NCBI RefSeq assembly: GCF_001182785.1
Contig: NZ_CP012099.1
Span: 4,896,501-4,960,500, forward strand
DNA length: 64,000 nucleotides
Direction of reading: 5' to 3'
Source: Bacillus thuringiensis
GTDB lineage: Bacteria > Bacillota > Bacilli > Bacillales > Bacillaceae_G
Shown here: piece by piece, positions 32,904 to 43,818 of the stretch
Layout: each line of letters begins with the position of its first letter
Position numbering within the stretch: position 1 is the stretch's first letter
Notes under the pieces: generated by a model
The model's database searches: none
Told to the model about the DNA's origin: nothing
What the model saw: the letters and a program-made list of their open reading frames with translations, nothing else
Position numbers and translations under genes: made by a program

Positions 32904-32932
32904 ATTATACTATCAAAAACAGTTTGCTACAA
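32904..32932 (-). promoter_or_regulatory. Sigma-A promoter of yvcI operon
   Basis: TTGTAG and TATAAT with a 17-bp spacer on the minus strand, about 50 bases before the yvcI start. Confidence 0.75.
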
Positions 32933-33035
32933 CGAAGGAGCCAGTCCTCTTTCGCTAAGCATATGCTACTCAGCAATTTTAAAAAAGCTTTCCATAACAA
33001 GCAATGTAAATGCTTAGACTTTTAATGAATAGCAT

Positions 33036-33073
33036 GAAAAATCCCCTTAACGATTTTTATCGCCAAGGGGATT
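33036..33073 (-). terminator. Terminator of DUF368 gene
   Basis: AATCCCCTTAACGAT (33040-33054) pairs with ATCGCCAAGGGGATT (33059-33073); TTTTTCATG follows on the minus strand. Confidence 0.85.
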
Positions 33074-33080
33074 AAAGCCC

Positions 33081-33887
33081 TTATTTCTTACCGAAATAAG
33101 TAACAATTGCAAATCCTAAAATAAAGGTAATAATTGAACTTATAATTGAAAATCCGCCGGTCGGAATCCCAGGGAATACAATTACAATCGAACCGATTAC
33201 AAGTCCAATAATTGCCGCAAATGTCATACTTTTATAACGATCTAATAAAAAACTAATGCCTTTACTACTTACAACGAACCCTACCATAACACCAGCACCG
33301 ATAACCACGATTAAAGGTAAGTTAAGTGTAGTTAAAGCGTTAATTGCTGTTGGATACACACCAATAATTAATAAAATAAACGATCCACTAATCCCAGGAA
33401 GTAGCATAGCCATACTAGCCATCCATCCTGCGAAAAATAAACCAATTGCATTTAAAATTGTTAACGTCGTAATTGGATCTGCTGCCTTATCTGGTTTAAA
33501 GAAAGCTGTAATCGCAACAAGAATTGCTGCAACTATTAATAAAACGATGTGCTTACCTTTAAACGACGACTTTGCATCAGCTTCCCTCATTAACATCGGT
33601 AATATACTAATAATTAAACCGAGGAAGAAAAATTGAGTCGGCTCATAATGATTTGCAAGTAAATATTTAATGACGTGACTTAACGTTAAAAATGCCGCTG
33701 CCACACCAGCTGCAAGGGGAATTAAAAATCCTAAATGTTTTTTCCATTCACGACTAAAGAATCCACTAATTGCCGCAAGCAATTGTTCATAAATCCCTAA
33801 CACAACAGCGATTGTACCGCCGCTCACACCAGGAATTAAATCACTAACGCCCATACAAAATCCACGATATATATTACGCCATTCCAT
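33081..33887 (-). CDS. DUF368 membrane protein (PopT-type)
   Basis: 268 residues, about eight membrane helices. Two inverted, similar motifs stand out: DLIPGVSGGTIAVVLGIYEQLL near the start and MLLPGISGSFILLIIGVY near the middle, as in DUF368 proteins. Members of this family (PopT) were shown in other bacteria to return undecaprenyl phosphate across the membrane for cell-wall synthesis, so a similar role is likely but inferred. ATG 33887 has GAGGAA ten bases upstream; ATG 33905 is possible but poorly spaced. Confidence 0.85.
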   Translation of the reverse strand: MEWRNIYRGFCMGVSDLIPGVSGGTIAVVLGIYEQLLAAISGFFSREWKKHLGFLIPLAAGVAAAFLTLSHVIKYLLANHYEPTQFFFLGLIISILPMLMREADAKSSFKGKHIVLLIVAAILVAITAFFKPDKAADPITTLTILNAIGLFFAGWMASMAMLLPGISGSFILLIIGVYPTAINALTTLNLPLIVVIGAGVMVGFVVSSKGISFLLDRYKSMTFAAIIGLVIGSIVIVFPGIPTGGFSIISSIITFILGFAIVTYFGKK

Positions 33888-33999
33888 ACTGAATAAATTC
33901 CTCATTTCTTATAGTGATTTTTTCCGTAAAGTCCAGTATATCAATAAGAAAGCTTATAATCCTTATATTTTTTGACGAAATTTTGACATTTTCACACAA

Positions 34000-34035
34000 A
34001 AAAAGAAGAAAGCTCCTGTCGGTAGCTTTCTTCTC
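34000..34035 (-). terminator. Terminator of trxB
   Basis: AGAAGAAAGCT (34004-34014) pairs with AGCTTTCTTCT (34024-34034); TTTTTTTG follows on the minus strand. Confidence 0.85.
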
Positions 34036-34052
34036 GCAAGGTATATTATCCC

Positions 34053-35030
<978 letters not shown>

Positions 35031-35094
35031 CTACACAATTAAGTTACCCTCATTATACTGTTAGCATCATTTTTTTCCCAATGATTTGCTTATC

Positions 35095-36606
35095 TTATGT
35101 GTGCGTACGCTTAACAGCTTGCACATACTTTCGGACAGTCGCTACAGATACATTATATACATCTCCAAGCTCCGACTGTGTCATTTTATTTCCTTGTTCG
35201 CCGCGTACAATGTATTCAATCGCAGCTGACCAGCCGTACACATTTGTAAATATGTCTCCAGATGTATATAAACGTATGAACGTACAAAACCAAAAGTGTA
35301 AACACTCTTCAATTAATTCATCATCTTTTTTCGTATAATTGTATAATGCATCCGCGATTCGTACGCACTGCTCAAATTGTTGTAAATCAGCTGGAATACT
35401 CTTATGACTATTAAGTAAAAAGAAGTACTTTGCAAGTTGCGATACGATGGGAACACCGTTCTTCGCTTGCGTTATATCAAAGAAGAATCCAACCTTCTCC
35501 GGCGTTGACAATTCATTCATTAAATATAAAGCTAGCATTTGTTCTTCTAACGTCGCACTTTGCTGAAATGATTTTCGTAATTCTTCAAATAACACGTTTT
35601 GTCCTTCATCTGCTAAATTCAGCGCATTCCACGGTTCTTTTCCCTTTTTATCAGGATGCAATTCCACGACATGTTGCCACATTTTTTCAGCTAGTTGCTG
35701 ATCTTTCACCATATAAGCAGAATATGCAAACCAATAATAAAAACTAACGTCTCCTTCGTATCCTTGACGCTTTAATAGTTTGAACCATTTATATGCATGC
35801 TCGAAATAACCAATTGTTGCAAGTGTAGTTCCCAATTTCAAACGATGTTCAAATGAAATCGGATATACTGAAACTAGCTGTCCCGCTAACGCTTCTACTT
35901 GTTTATGCTCTCCAATTGAATATAGAAAAATAAGCGTATTACAAAGCGCATGTATATTACCAGGATTTTTCTCTAAAATCATTTCTGTTAACTTCAGTGC
36001 TTTGTCTACATTACCCGATTGAAAATGTGCAATGGCTAAATTATTATGACCTGACCAAAATTCCGGATAATCTTTCGTAACAATTTCTAATGTAGCAATT
36101 GCTTCTTCCAATTGTCCATTACGAATATAGCGATTCGCTTCTTCCTGCATAACAATTAAATCATCTTCATCTTCAATCTCTTCCGCACCCATTGCTTCTT
36201 CTTCCATAATCTCAAGAAGTTCTAATGTATCTTCTACGAATTCCTTCTCTTTTGCAACTTCTAAATAACGATCCGCATATTTCTTCGCCTGTTGAAATAA
36301 CCCCATATATGCATAATTATTTGCAATAAAATAATAGCACTGTTCAAGTTCTGGATTAGATCTAACTAACTTTAAGAAGATTTGATTCGACTCTTGATAT
36401 TCACCAGCCTCAGATAATACTGTTGCTAATTGACATAAAATAAACGGCTCCTTCTCACTTTGTGCCGCTCTTCGAAAATATTTAATTGCATCTTGCAATT
36501 TTTGCCCTTTGTAAGCTCTCATCCCTTTTTTATAAAAGAATTCCGCTAATTGATTAAAAGAGATAACTTGTCCGTTCTCCTTATATATCCTTTGATTTTT
36601 CCCCAT
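35095..36606 (-). CDS. TPR-repeat protein with C-terminal helix-turn-helix (YvcD type)
   Basis: 503 residues. Tandem tetratricopeptide repeats occupy most of the first 300 residues (QDAIKYFRRAAQ, QQAKKYADRYLE, EEAIATLEIVTKDYP, HNNLAIAHFQSGNVDKALKL). The last 30 residues, TQSELGDVYNVSVATVRKYV, look like a helix-turn-helix. The family is conserved next to trxB in Bacillus, but its role is unknown; binding to a protein partner and to DNA is suggested by the two parts. GGAGG precedes ATG 36606; the frame runs on upstream without such a site. Confidence 0.8.
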   Translation of the reverse strand: MGKNQRIYKENGQVISFNQLAEFFYKKGMRAYKGQKLQDAIKYFRRAAQSEKEPFILCQLATVLSEAGEYQESNQIFLKLVRSNPELEQCYYFIANNYAYMGLFQQAKKYADRYLEVAKEKEFVEDTLELLEIMEEEAMGAEEIEDEDDLIVMQEEANRYIRNGQLEEAIATLEIVTKDYPEFWSGHNNLAIAHFQSGNVDKALKLTEMILEKNPGNIHALCNTLIFLYSIGEHKQVEALAGQLVSVYPISFEHRLKLGTTLATIGYFEHAYKWFKLLKRQGYEGDVSFYYWFAYSAYMVKDQQLAEKMWQHVVELHPDKKGKEPWNALNLADEGQNVLFEELRKSFQQSATLEEQMLALYLMNELSTPEKVGFFFDITQAKNGVPIVSQLAKYFFLLNSHKSIPADLQQFEQCVRIADALYNYTKKDDELIEECLHFWFCTFIRLYTSGDIFTNVYGWSAAIEYIVRGEQGNKMTQSELGDVYNVSVATVRKYVQAVKRTHT

Positions 36607-36721
36607 ATATCCTCCAGTTTTTTGTTTTCTTCGTTCACACATTCTTCTATCTATAAGTATAAACGATTCCGTAAAAAACAAAACAGTATATTATACTCAA
36701 TTATTTCCTTTTTATTCATAA

Positions 36722-36752
36722 AAAAAGAGGAGAAATGTTACATTTTCACCAT
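36722..36752 (-). terminator. Terminator of hprK-yvoF operon, overlapping yvoF stop
   Basis: On the minus strand GGTGAAAATG and CATTTCTCC form a stem around TAA, followed by TCTTTTTTT. The yvoF stop codon is in the stem. Confidence 0.65.
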
Positions 36753-37258
36753 GAACCTTCTCTTGCGATCATTTGCTCTTTCGTATAAATAATACGCATT
36801 GGATTTCCACCTACGAAAGCACCGCTCGGTACATCTCTATGAACAAGTGTGCCAGCTGAGACAGTCGCACCGTCTCCAATTTTCACACCTGGTAATATTG
36901 TTACATTCGCTCCAATCATCACTTCATTTCCAATGACGATTTCCCCAAGTCGATATTCACGAATTAAATATTCATGTGCTAAAAGCGTTGTGTTATAGCC
37001 AATAATCGAATTCTCTCCCACAGTTATCTTTTCCGGGAACATAATATCCGGCATTACCATAAGCGCAAATGATGTTTTCTTTCCTACTTTCATCCGTAAA
37101 AAAGTGCGGTACAACCAATTCTTCACAGATAAAAATGGCGTGTAACGCGCAATTTGGATAATAATAAAGTTTTTCATTACCTTCCAAAAAGAAACTGTTT
37201 TATACACATTCCATAATGAATTTTCTCCTGAAACAGGATAGCGCGTTGTCCGTCGCAC
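36746..37258 (-). CDS. yvoF: Acyltransferase of the left-handed beta-helix family (YvoF)
   Basis: 170 residues with hexapeptide repeats (IGYNTTLLAH, IGNEVMIGANVTILPGVKIGDGATVSAGTLV) forming a left-handed beta helix typical of acetyl-CoA-dependent O-acetyltransferases. In Bacillus subtilis yvoF is the last gene of the hprK-lgt-ppaX operon, the same place as here. Its acceptor is unknown. It is separated from ppaX by 33 bases. Confidence 0.88.
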   Translation of the reverse strand: MRRTTRYPVSGENSLWNVYKTVSFWKVMKNFIIIQIARYTPFLSVKNWLYRTFLRMKVGKKTSFALMVMPDIMFPEKITVGENSIIGYNTTLLAHEYLIREYRLGEIVIGNEVMIGANVTILPGVKIGDGATVSAGTLVHRDVPSGAFVGGNPMRIIYTKEQMIAREGSW

Positions 37259-37291
37259 TTAGCTCGCTCCTCTACTAACTTACTTGGACCT

Positions 37292-37942
37292 TTATGAACG
37301 GTTCATATTAGACAAAATCGGTAGCAAATCACTCATTTTATCTAGCATAAAGTCCGGCTTGTAAGCTTCTAAATACGCTCTACCTTTCAGCGTCCATGAA
37401 ACTGCAGCTGTTTTCGTCCCCGCATTTTGACCACCAACAATATCATGATGATTATCTCCAACCATCAATGCCTCTTCTGGTTTTGCATCTAATAATTCAA
37501 GCGCTTTTTGAAGTGGCTCTGGATGTGGTTTCACATGCTCTACATCATCAATTGTCACGACAACATCAAAAAATTCATCAAGCTTTGACAACTGTAATCC
37601 CATCTCAACGGTTTGTCTCGCTTTCGTTGTAACAATACCAACTTTATAACCTTGCTTCTTCAACTCTCGAACCGTTTCATATACAGTTTCATATTCTTCT
37701 ACTAATTCATCATGATGATCATGGTTAAATTCGCGATAACTTGTAATCATCTCTTCAACCTTACTTTCATCAATCTTACTGAAAGTATCATGCAAAGATG
37801 GACCGATAAATGGCAACACATCTTCACGCTTATATTGATTTGGATAATATGTATTTAAAGTATGTAAAAAAGAAGAAATAATAAGTTCGTTTGTATTAAT
37901 TAAAGTTCCATCTAAATCAAATAACACTGTATTTATTCTCAT
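37292..37942 (-). CDS. ppaX: Pyrophosphatase PpaX
   Basis: 216 residues of the HAD superfamily. Motif [10 protein letters not shown] lies at 9-17, motif II TTKARQ, and the last metal motif [10 protein letters not shown] is intact. PpaX hydrolyses pyrophosphate, including that released when HprK dephosphorylates Ser46-P HPr or Crh. This explains its operon with hprK. A palindromic hairpin lies between it and lgt. Confidence 0.93.
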   Translation of the reverse strand: MRINTVLFDLDGTLINTNELIISSFLHTLNTYYPNQYKREDVLPFIGPSLHDTFSKIDESKVEEMITSYREFNHDHHDELVEEYETVYETVRELKKQGYKVGIVTTKARQTVEMGLQLSKLDEFFDVVVTIDDVEHVKPHPEPLQKALELLDAKPEEALMVGDNHHDIVGGQNAGTKTAAVSWTLKGRAYLEAYKPDFMLDKMSDLLPILSNMNRS

Positions 37943-37977
37943 TGCCTTAGTCCTTTCGCCTTCCTGAATATGAAAGA

Positions 37978-38003
37978 AGCAGCATCTTATAATAAGATGC
38001 TAC
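37978..38003 (-). terminator. Intercistronic hairpin between lgt and ppaX
   Basis: AGCATCTTA (37981-37989) pairs with TAAGATGCT (37993-38001). The minus-strand sequence after it is GCTTCTTTC, so it is at most a leaky terminator or an RNA stability element. Confidence 0.4.
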
Positions 38004-38009
38004 TTTTCT

Positions 38010-38822
38010 CTAATTTTCCGAATATCTTTTATCAGCTTGCCCCATTTTTCGTCTCACAATAATGAAAATAATAGAAATAACAACAAGTCCAATTGACATT
38101 ACTTGCGCAATACGAAGTGGTCCTAGCATTAAACTATCTGTACGTAAGCCTTCTACGAAGAAGCGTCCTACTGAATACCAAATTAAATATGTGAAGAATA
38201 ACTCTCCACGGCGTAAATTCACTTTTCTTAATGCAAGTAGTAAAATTACACCTGCAAAATTCCATAATGATTCATATAAAAACGTCGGATGATAATACAC
38301 ACCCTCAATATACATTTGATTAATAATGAAATCTGGTAAATGAAGACCTTCTAAAAACTGTCTCGTTACTTCATCACCATGCGCCTCTTGGTTCATAAAG
38401 TTTCCCCATCGGCCAATTGCTTGTCCTAGTAAAATACTTGGTGCAGCAATATCCGCCAACTTCCAGAATGAAACCCCGCGTCGCTTTGCAAAAAGAATCC
38501 CTGTAATAACCGCTCCGATTAAACCACCATGAATCGCCAAGCCACCTTGACGAATATTAATAATTTGACTCGGGTTTTGCGCGTAATATTCCCATTCAAA
38601 AATAACATAGTACATTCTCGCAAATAGAATAGCGATCGGTACTGCAATTAATACAAGGTCAACAAATGTATCTTTTGGAATACCTAGCCTTTCTCCCTCG
38701 CGAGTTGCTAGCCAAAGACCTAATAGCACACCTGTACCGATAATAATCCCGTACCAATAAACAGGAAACGGCCCAAGTTGGACAGCTACGCGGTCAAGCT
38801 GCGGTACAGAACCTAACAGCAT
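38010..38822 (-). CDS. lgt: Prolipoprotein diacylglyceryl transferase
   Basis: 270 residues, seven membrane helices. The Lgt signature [13 protein letters not shown] is at about 136-148, and HGGLIGA and the [11 protein letters not shown] stretch carry conserved His and Arg residues. It transfers diacylglycerol from phosphatidylglycerol to the lipobox Cys of lipoproteins, the first step in maturation; several window genes encode such lipoproteins. GGGAGG lies eight bases before ATG 38822, which is preferred over ATG 38843. Confidence 0.96.
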   Translation of the reverse strand: MLLGSVPQLDRVAVQLGPFPVYWYGIIIGTGVLLGLWLATREGERLGIPKDTFVDLVLIAVPIAILFARMYYVIFEWEYYAQNPSQIINIRQGGLAIHGGLIGAVITGILFAKRRGVSFWKLADIAAPSILLGQAIGRWGNFMNQEAHGDEVTRQFLEGLHLPDFIINQMYIEGVYYHPTFLYESLWNFAGVILLLALRKVNLRRGELFFTYLIWYSVGRFFVEGLRTDSLMLGPLRIAQVMSIGLVVISIIFIIVRRKMGQADKRYSEN

Positions 38823-38846
38823 ATGTATGACCTCCCTCTCCAATGT

Positions 38847-39776
38847 TTACTCCTGATTTCCTAACTCAATCGCACTCATTAATCGTTCTGAGAACTGCTG
38901 TGCTGCATTGACTCCCATACGCTTTAAACGGAAGTTCATCGCTGCTACTTCAATAATAACAGCCAAGTTTCGACCAGGACGAACTGGAAGTGTAATCTTC
39001 GTAAGTTCTGTATCAATAATTTTCATCTTCTCTTCATCAAGACCTAAGCGATCATAATTTTTCTTTTGATCCCAAATTTCAAGATTAATAACAAGTGTAA
39101 TACGCTTATAATTTCGCACTGCCCCTGCACCGAATAACGTCATAACGTTAATGATACCTAGACCACGAATTTCTAATAAATGCTCAATTAAATCTGGTGA
39201 GCTTCCTACTAATGTATCTTCATCTTCTTGGCGAATTTCTACACTATCATCCGCAACAAGGCGGTGACCACGCTTCACAAGTTCAAGAGCTGTCTCACTT
39301 TTACCAACACCACTTTGACCTGTAATTAAAACACCAACACCGTAAATATCTACTAATACACCATGAACAGCAGTTGTTGGTGCTAGCTTACCTTCTAAAT
39401 AATTAGTTAAACGACTTGATAATCTCGTTGTCGTTTGAGAAGAACGTAATAAAGGCATGCCTGATTCACGTGATGCTTGTAATAACTCATCTGGTACATC
39501 TTGATTACGAGTTATAATAATACATGGCGTCTCCTCGGTACAAAGCGCTTTCATTCTCTCTTGTTTTTGCTCTGTTGTTAACGTATCAAAGAACGTAAGC
39601 TCCGTTTTTCCAAGAAGCTGCACACGATCAGCTGGATAATATGTAAAGAATCCTGCCATTTCAATTCCAGGTCGTGATAAATCACTTGTATCAATCGGAC
39701 GATGAATTCCTTCCTCACCACTTATTAACTCCAATTGAAATTGTTCAATTAAATCTTTTGTCCTTACTTTTGGCAT
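38847..39776 (-). CDS. hprK: HPr kinase/phosphorylase
   Basis: 309 residues. The C-terminal kinase domain has the Walker A loop GQSGVGKSE (about 153-161) and the family signature [15 protein letters not shown] (about 201-215). It phosphorylates HPr and Crh at Ser46 in response to fructose-1,6-bisphosphate and reverses this with phosphate, thereby controlling CcpA-mediated catabolite repression. GGAGG precedes ATG 39776; the reading frame continues 43 codons upstream but lacks a ribosome binding site and similarity. Confidence 0.97.
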   Translation of the reverse strand: MPKVRTKDLIEQFQLELISGEEGIHRPIDTSDLSRPGIEMAGFFTYYPADRVQLLGKTELTFFDTLTTEQKQERMKALCTEETPCIIITRNQDVPDELLQASRESGMPLLRSSQTTTRLSSRLTNYLEGKLAPTTAVHGVLVDIYGVGVLITGQSGVGKSETALELVKRGHRLVADDSVEIRQEDEDTLVGSSPDLIEHLLEIRGLGIINVMTLFGAGAVRNYKRITLVINLEIWDQKKNYDRLGLDEEKMKIIDTELTKITLPVRPGRNLAVIIEVAAMNFRLKRMGVNAAQQFSERLMSAIELGNQE

Positions 39777-39932
39777 ATGTATAAACCTCCACTCCGCTGC
39801 GGGTTCAGTCTCGTTTGATGTAAAATTCCATTCTACCGGATATTGTACCATTTTTTTCTGGAAACAAGAAATACGGTTTCTAATAAATAGAAAAAAACAT
39901 TTCATACGAATAATGAAATGTTTTTCTTTTTG

Positions 39933-40313
39933 TCATTTTCTCTTTTTTTCATATAGAGGTTCCACAATTGCCTTTTCAATAATCATATTAAAAATTGAAA
40001 TACAAATTGCCGCAACAATCGCTACACCAAATCCTGATATATTAAAAGCATCTCCTAATAATGAATCTGCTATTTTTAACGTAATCGCATTAATAACAAT
40101 TAAGAAGAAGCCGAAAGTTACAACAGTAATTGGTAGCGTAATTAAAATTAAAAACGGCTTTACGAACACATTTAAAACCGCCAATATAATACTCGCAATA
40201 ATTGCAGTTTGTATATTTGCTACGTAAAATGCATCTGGTGCAATCCCTTTTAAAAGCCCCGATACAGCGATTAACACAACGCTATTTACAAGAAGTGATA
40301 CAATCCATCTCAT
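39933..40313 (-). CDS. Phage-holin-like membrane protein (YvlD family)
   Basis: 126 residues with four membrane helices (about 4-22, 30-50, 55-80, 95-118) and the motif VLNVFVKPFLILITLPITVVT of the YvlD/mycobacterial 4-TMS family. The function is not known. In Bacillus subtilis yvlD lies near hprK. ATG 40313 is chosen because AAGGA lies upstream of it; ATG 40325 overlaps that site. Confidence 0.85.
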   Translation of the reverse strand: MRWIVSLLVNSVVLIAVSGLLKGIAPDAFYVANIQTAIIASIILAVLNVFVKPFLILITLPITVVTFGFFLIVINAITLKIADSLLGDAFNISGFGVAIVAAICISIFNMIIEKAIVEPLYEKKRK

Positions 40314-40427
40314 TTTCTTACACATCCTTTTGACATATATATTTCATCATACGCTAATAGATAATAAACGCAAGTATGATACAAACACTTATATCAACTT
40401 ATTCTACTCTTCATGCTTGTATACCTA

Positions 40428-40877
40428 CTAACACTTCTTTGTGAAATAAGGGCCGCACCACCTATGTTCATGAGTTTTCACAAAGGTCCAAGTGAAATCT
40501 TTATCTACCATATAGATATCACCTTTATACGCATCGTCTGTCTCACACAATATATCATCCATATGTAACAAACTCGCATCCTTTATTAGCAATACATCAT
40601 CACAGTGTTGGTAGAAAATGTAGCACTCCTTTTTCACTTCATTATGAAACTCGTTTTCCGCTTCTTTACCCTCTAAACACTTCTTTTTCTCATAACTAAA
40701 TATGTGCCATAGATAACCACATGCATACCTATCTCCATGAAGAAAAATATCTTCTTTTTCTTTATCACTTAAATGATTTGCAAAGTGATCCTCCCAGCAC
40801 TTTCGAAAATATACACCCCAACTTTGAAATTCTCTTACCTTCATATTTTTCTTTCTTAACACCTCTAAAAACTCCAT
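40428..40877 (-). CDS. DUF4275 family protein
   Basis: 149 residues, soluble, rich in aromatic and charged residues (WGVYFRKCWEDHFANHLS, GYLWHIFSYEKK, FYQHCDDVLLI, WTFVKTHEHRWCGPYF). The pattern matches DUF4275, a family of unknown function common in Bacillus cereus strains. The gene is single, between uvrA and the yvlD-like gene, and is preceded by GGGGGAG. Family call by recognition only. Confidence 0.7.
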   Translation of the reverse strand: MEFLEVLRKKNMKVREFQSWGVYFRKCWEDHFANHLSDKEKEDIFLHGDRYACGYLWHIFSYEKKKCLEGKEAENEFHNEVKKECYIFYQHCDDVLLIKDASLLHMDDILCETDDAYKGDIYMVDKDFTWTFVKTHEHRWCGPYFTKKC

Positions 40878-40895
40878 CTTCTCCCCCTATACAAT

Positions 40896-40930
40896 AAAAA
40901 CCGAGTGTCATTTCCACTCGGTTTTTATTC
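40896..40930. terminator. Terminator of uvrBA
   Basis: AAAAACCGAGTG (40896-40907) and CACTCGGTTTTT (40915-40926) are perfect complements, with U tracts on both strands. It follows the uvrA stop on the minus strand. Confidence 0.85.
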
Positions 40931-40936
40931 ACACAC

Positions 40937-43813
40937 TTATTGCGATAATTCTACTTCTTTTATTTTCTCTTTCATTCTTGCTTTATCACGATTTAAAATC
41001 TCTTTTAAATACTTACCTGTATACGAGCGCTCTTCTTTCACTACTTGCTCTGGCGTTCCGGAAGCAACAATTTGTCCACCTTTGTCCCCGCCTTCTGGTC
41101 CAAGGTCAACAATATAATCCGCTGTTTTTATCACATCTAAATTATGTTCAATTACAAGTACCGTCTCACCGCTCTCAACAAGACGTTGCAGCACTTCTAG
41201 AAGACGTGCAATATCATGCGCATGTAAACCAGTCGTTGGCTCATCTAAAATATATAACGTACGACCTGTAGAACGACGGTGTAATTCAGAAGCTAATTTC
41301 ACACGCTGTGCTTCCCCACCAGATAATGTTGTTGCTGGTTGACCTAATTTCATATAACCAAGCCCAACATCTACAAGCGTTTGAAGTTTACGCTTAATTT
41401 TAGGAATATTGGCGAAGAATTCTACTCCATCTTCAATTGTCATCCCTAACACTTCAGAAATATTCTTATCTTTATATTTCACTTCTAACGTTTCACGATT
41501 ATATCGTTTACCGTGACAAACTTCGCACGGAACATACACATCTGGTAAGAAGTGCATTTCGATTTTAATAATTCCATCACCACGGCACGCTTCACAACGT
41601 CCACCTTTTACATTAAAGCTGAAACGTCCTTTTTGATATCCGCGCACTTTCGCTTCATTCGTTTGTGCAAACACATCACGAATATCATCGAATACACCTG
41701 TATACGTCGCTGGATTAGAACGTGGTGTACGACCAATTGGCGATTGATCAATATCAATTACTTTATCTAAATTTTCAAGACCTTTAATCTCTTTATGAGT
41801 ACCTGGCTTCGCTTTCGCTTTATATAACTTTTGCGCCAACGATTTATATAGTACTTCATTAATCATCGTACTTTTACCTGATCCAGATACACCTGTTACC
41901 GCTACAAACGTACCGAGTGGGAATGACATTTTTGCATTCTTTAAGTTATTCTCTTTTGCGCCGACAATCTCCACTTTACGTCCGTCACCTTTACGTCTTT
42001 CAAGTGGAACTGGAATAAACTCTTTACCGCTTAAATATTTTCCTGTTAACGAATTATCATCTTGCATCACTTCAGCTGGTGTCCCTGCCGATACAACTTG
42101 CCCACCGTGAATACCTGCACCTGGTCCGATATCAAGTAAATAATCAGCAGCCATCATCGTATCTTCATCATGCTCAACAACGATTAATGTATTACCTAAA
42201 TCGCGCATTTCTTGCAATGTACGAATAAGACGATCGTTATCGCGCTGGTGTAAACCAATTGAAGGCTCATCAAGAATATAAAGTACGCCAGTTAGACGAG
42301 AACCAATTTGCGTCGCTAAACGAATACGCTGCGCCTCACCACCTGATAACGTACCAGCCGCACGACTTAGCGTTAAATAATCTAAACCAACGTTCACTAA
42401 GAATCCAACGCGCTCCTGAATTTCTCTTAAAATTAAATGAGCTATTTTTTGTTGCTTCTCCGTTAGCTCTACATTCGAGAAAAATTCTTGTACTTCTTGA
42501 ACTGAATACTTCGTTACGTCAGCAATCGTTTTATCACCAACAAAAACAGCTAAGCTTTCAGGCTTTAAACGGCCGCCTTTACACTTCGGACAAGCTTGTT
42601 CTGCCATATACTTTTCCATTTGCTCACGAATGTAATCGGAACTCGTTTCACGATAACGACGTTCAATGTTTGGAATAACACCTTCAAATAAAATCTCATT
42701 TTCCTTTACTTGACCGAATTCATTTACATAGCGGAAATAAACCTTCTCTTCCCCGCTTCCGTACAACACTTTATCAAATAAATCTTTCGGTATATCTTTC
42801 ACAGGCATATCCATATCAACGCCGTAGTGATTACATACAGATTGTAAAAGTTGTGGATAGTATTGTGAACTTGTCGGTTCCCAAGGTGCAATCGCATGTT
42901 CATTTAATGATAAATCCCAGTTCGGGATAACAAGTTCTAAATCTACCTCTAGCTTTGAACCAAGTCCATCACAAGAAGGACAAGCTCCGAACGGACTGTT
43001 GAATGAGAACATACGCGGCTCTAATTCTCCGATTGAAAAACCACAATGCGGACAAGCATGATGTTCACTAAATAGAAGTTCCTCTTCTCCCATTACATCG
43101 ATTAAAACTCGGCCTCCGCCAAGCTTTAATGCACTTTCAAGTGAATCAGCAAGACGGCTTGCGATTCCTTCTTTTACAACAATACGGTCAATTACAACTT
43201 CAATGGAATGCTTCTTATTTTTATCTAACGTAATCTCTTCAGACACATCGAGCATTTCACCATCAACACGTACACGAACATATCCTTGCTTCTTAATATC
43301 TTCAAGTACTTTCACATGTGCACCTTTACGACCAGAAACGATAGGAGCTAACACTTGTAATTTCGTACGTTCAGGATATTCAAGAACACGGTCTACCATC
43401 TGCTCTACTGTTTGTGATGTAATTTCAATCCCATGATTTGGACAAATTGGCGTACCAATTCGCGCAAATAATAAACGTAAATAATCATAAATCTCCGTTA
43501 CCGTTCCGACAGTTGAACGTGGATTACGACTCGTCGTTTTTTGATCGATTGAAATCGCTGGTGACAATCCTTCAATCGTATCTACATCCGGCTTATCCAT
43601 TTGTCCTAAAAACTGGCGCGCATACGCAGATAACGATTCTACGTATCTGCGCTGCCCTTCTGCATAAATCGTATCAAATGCTAATGATGATTTCCCCGAA
43701 CCAGACAATCCCGTTACAACGACAAGCTGATTTCTCGGAATGGTTACATCAATATTTTTTAAGTTATGTGCTCTAGCACCTTTTACAACGATAAAATCCT
43801 TGCTCTTACTCAC
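40937..43813 (-). CDS. uvrA: Excinuclease ABC subunit A
   Basis: 958 residues with two ABC ATPase modules: Walker [10 protein letters not shown] near residue 30 and GVSGSGKST near 640, signatures LSGGEAQR in both, and zinc fingers CPHCG-CPSC and [14 protein letters not shown]. UvrA finds bulky DNA lesions and loads UvrB. GTG 43813 is eight bases after AAGGG; a GTG three codons upstream overlaps the uvrB stop and is too close to the site. Co-transcribed with uvrB under LexA control. Confidence 0.97.
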   Translation of the reverse strand: MSKSKDFIVVKGARAHNLKNIDVTIPRNQLVVVTGLSGSGKSSLAFDTIYAEGQRRYVESLSAYARQFLGQMDKPDVDTIEGLSPAISIDQKTTSRNPRSTVGTVTEIYDYLRLLFARIGTPICPNHGIEITSQTVEQMVDRVLEYPERTKLQVLAPIVSGRKGAHVKVLEDIKKQGYVRVRVDGEMLDVSEEITLDKNKKHSIEVVIDRIVVKEGIASRLADSLESALKLGGGRVLIDVMGEEELLFSEHHACPHCGFSIGELEPRMFSFNSPFGACPSCDGLGSKLEVDLELVIPNWDLSLNEHAIAPWEPTSSQYYPQLLQSVCNHYGVDMDMPVKDIPKDLFDKVLYGSGEEKVYFRYVNEFGQVKENEILFEGVIPNIERRYRETSSDYIREQMEKYMAEQACPKCKGGRLKPESLAVFVGDKTIADVTKYSVQEVQEFFSNVELTEKQQKIAHLILREIQERVGFLVNVGLDYLTLSRAAGTLSGGEAQRIRLATQIGSRLTGVLYILDEPSIGLHQRDNDRLIRTLQEMRDLGNTLIVVEHDEDTMMAADYLLDIGPGAGIHGGQVVSAGTPAEVMQDDNSLTGKYLSGKEFIPVPLERRKGDGRKVEIVGAKENNLKNAKMSFPLGTFVAVTGVSGSGKSTMINEVLYKSLAQKLYKAKAKPGTHKEIKGLENLDKVIDIDQSPIGRTPRSNPATYTGVFDDIRDVFAQTNEAKVRGYQKGRFSFNVKGGRCEACRGDGIIKIEMHFLPDVYVPCEVCHGKRYNRETLEVKYKDKNISEVLGMTIEDGVEFFANIPKIKRKLQTLVDVGLGYMKLGQPATTLSGGEAQRVKLASELHRRSTGRTLYILDEPTTGLHAHDIARLLEVLQRLVESGETVLVIEHNLDVIKTADYIVDLGPEGGDKGGQIVASGTPEQVVKEERSYTGKYLKEILNRDKARMKEKIKEVELSQ

Positions 43814-43818
43814 TCTTT

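Noticed and set aside
39777..39905. Longer HprK N-terminus
   Set aside because: No ribosome binding site and no family similarity; ATG 39776 has an ideal site.
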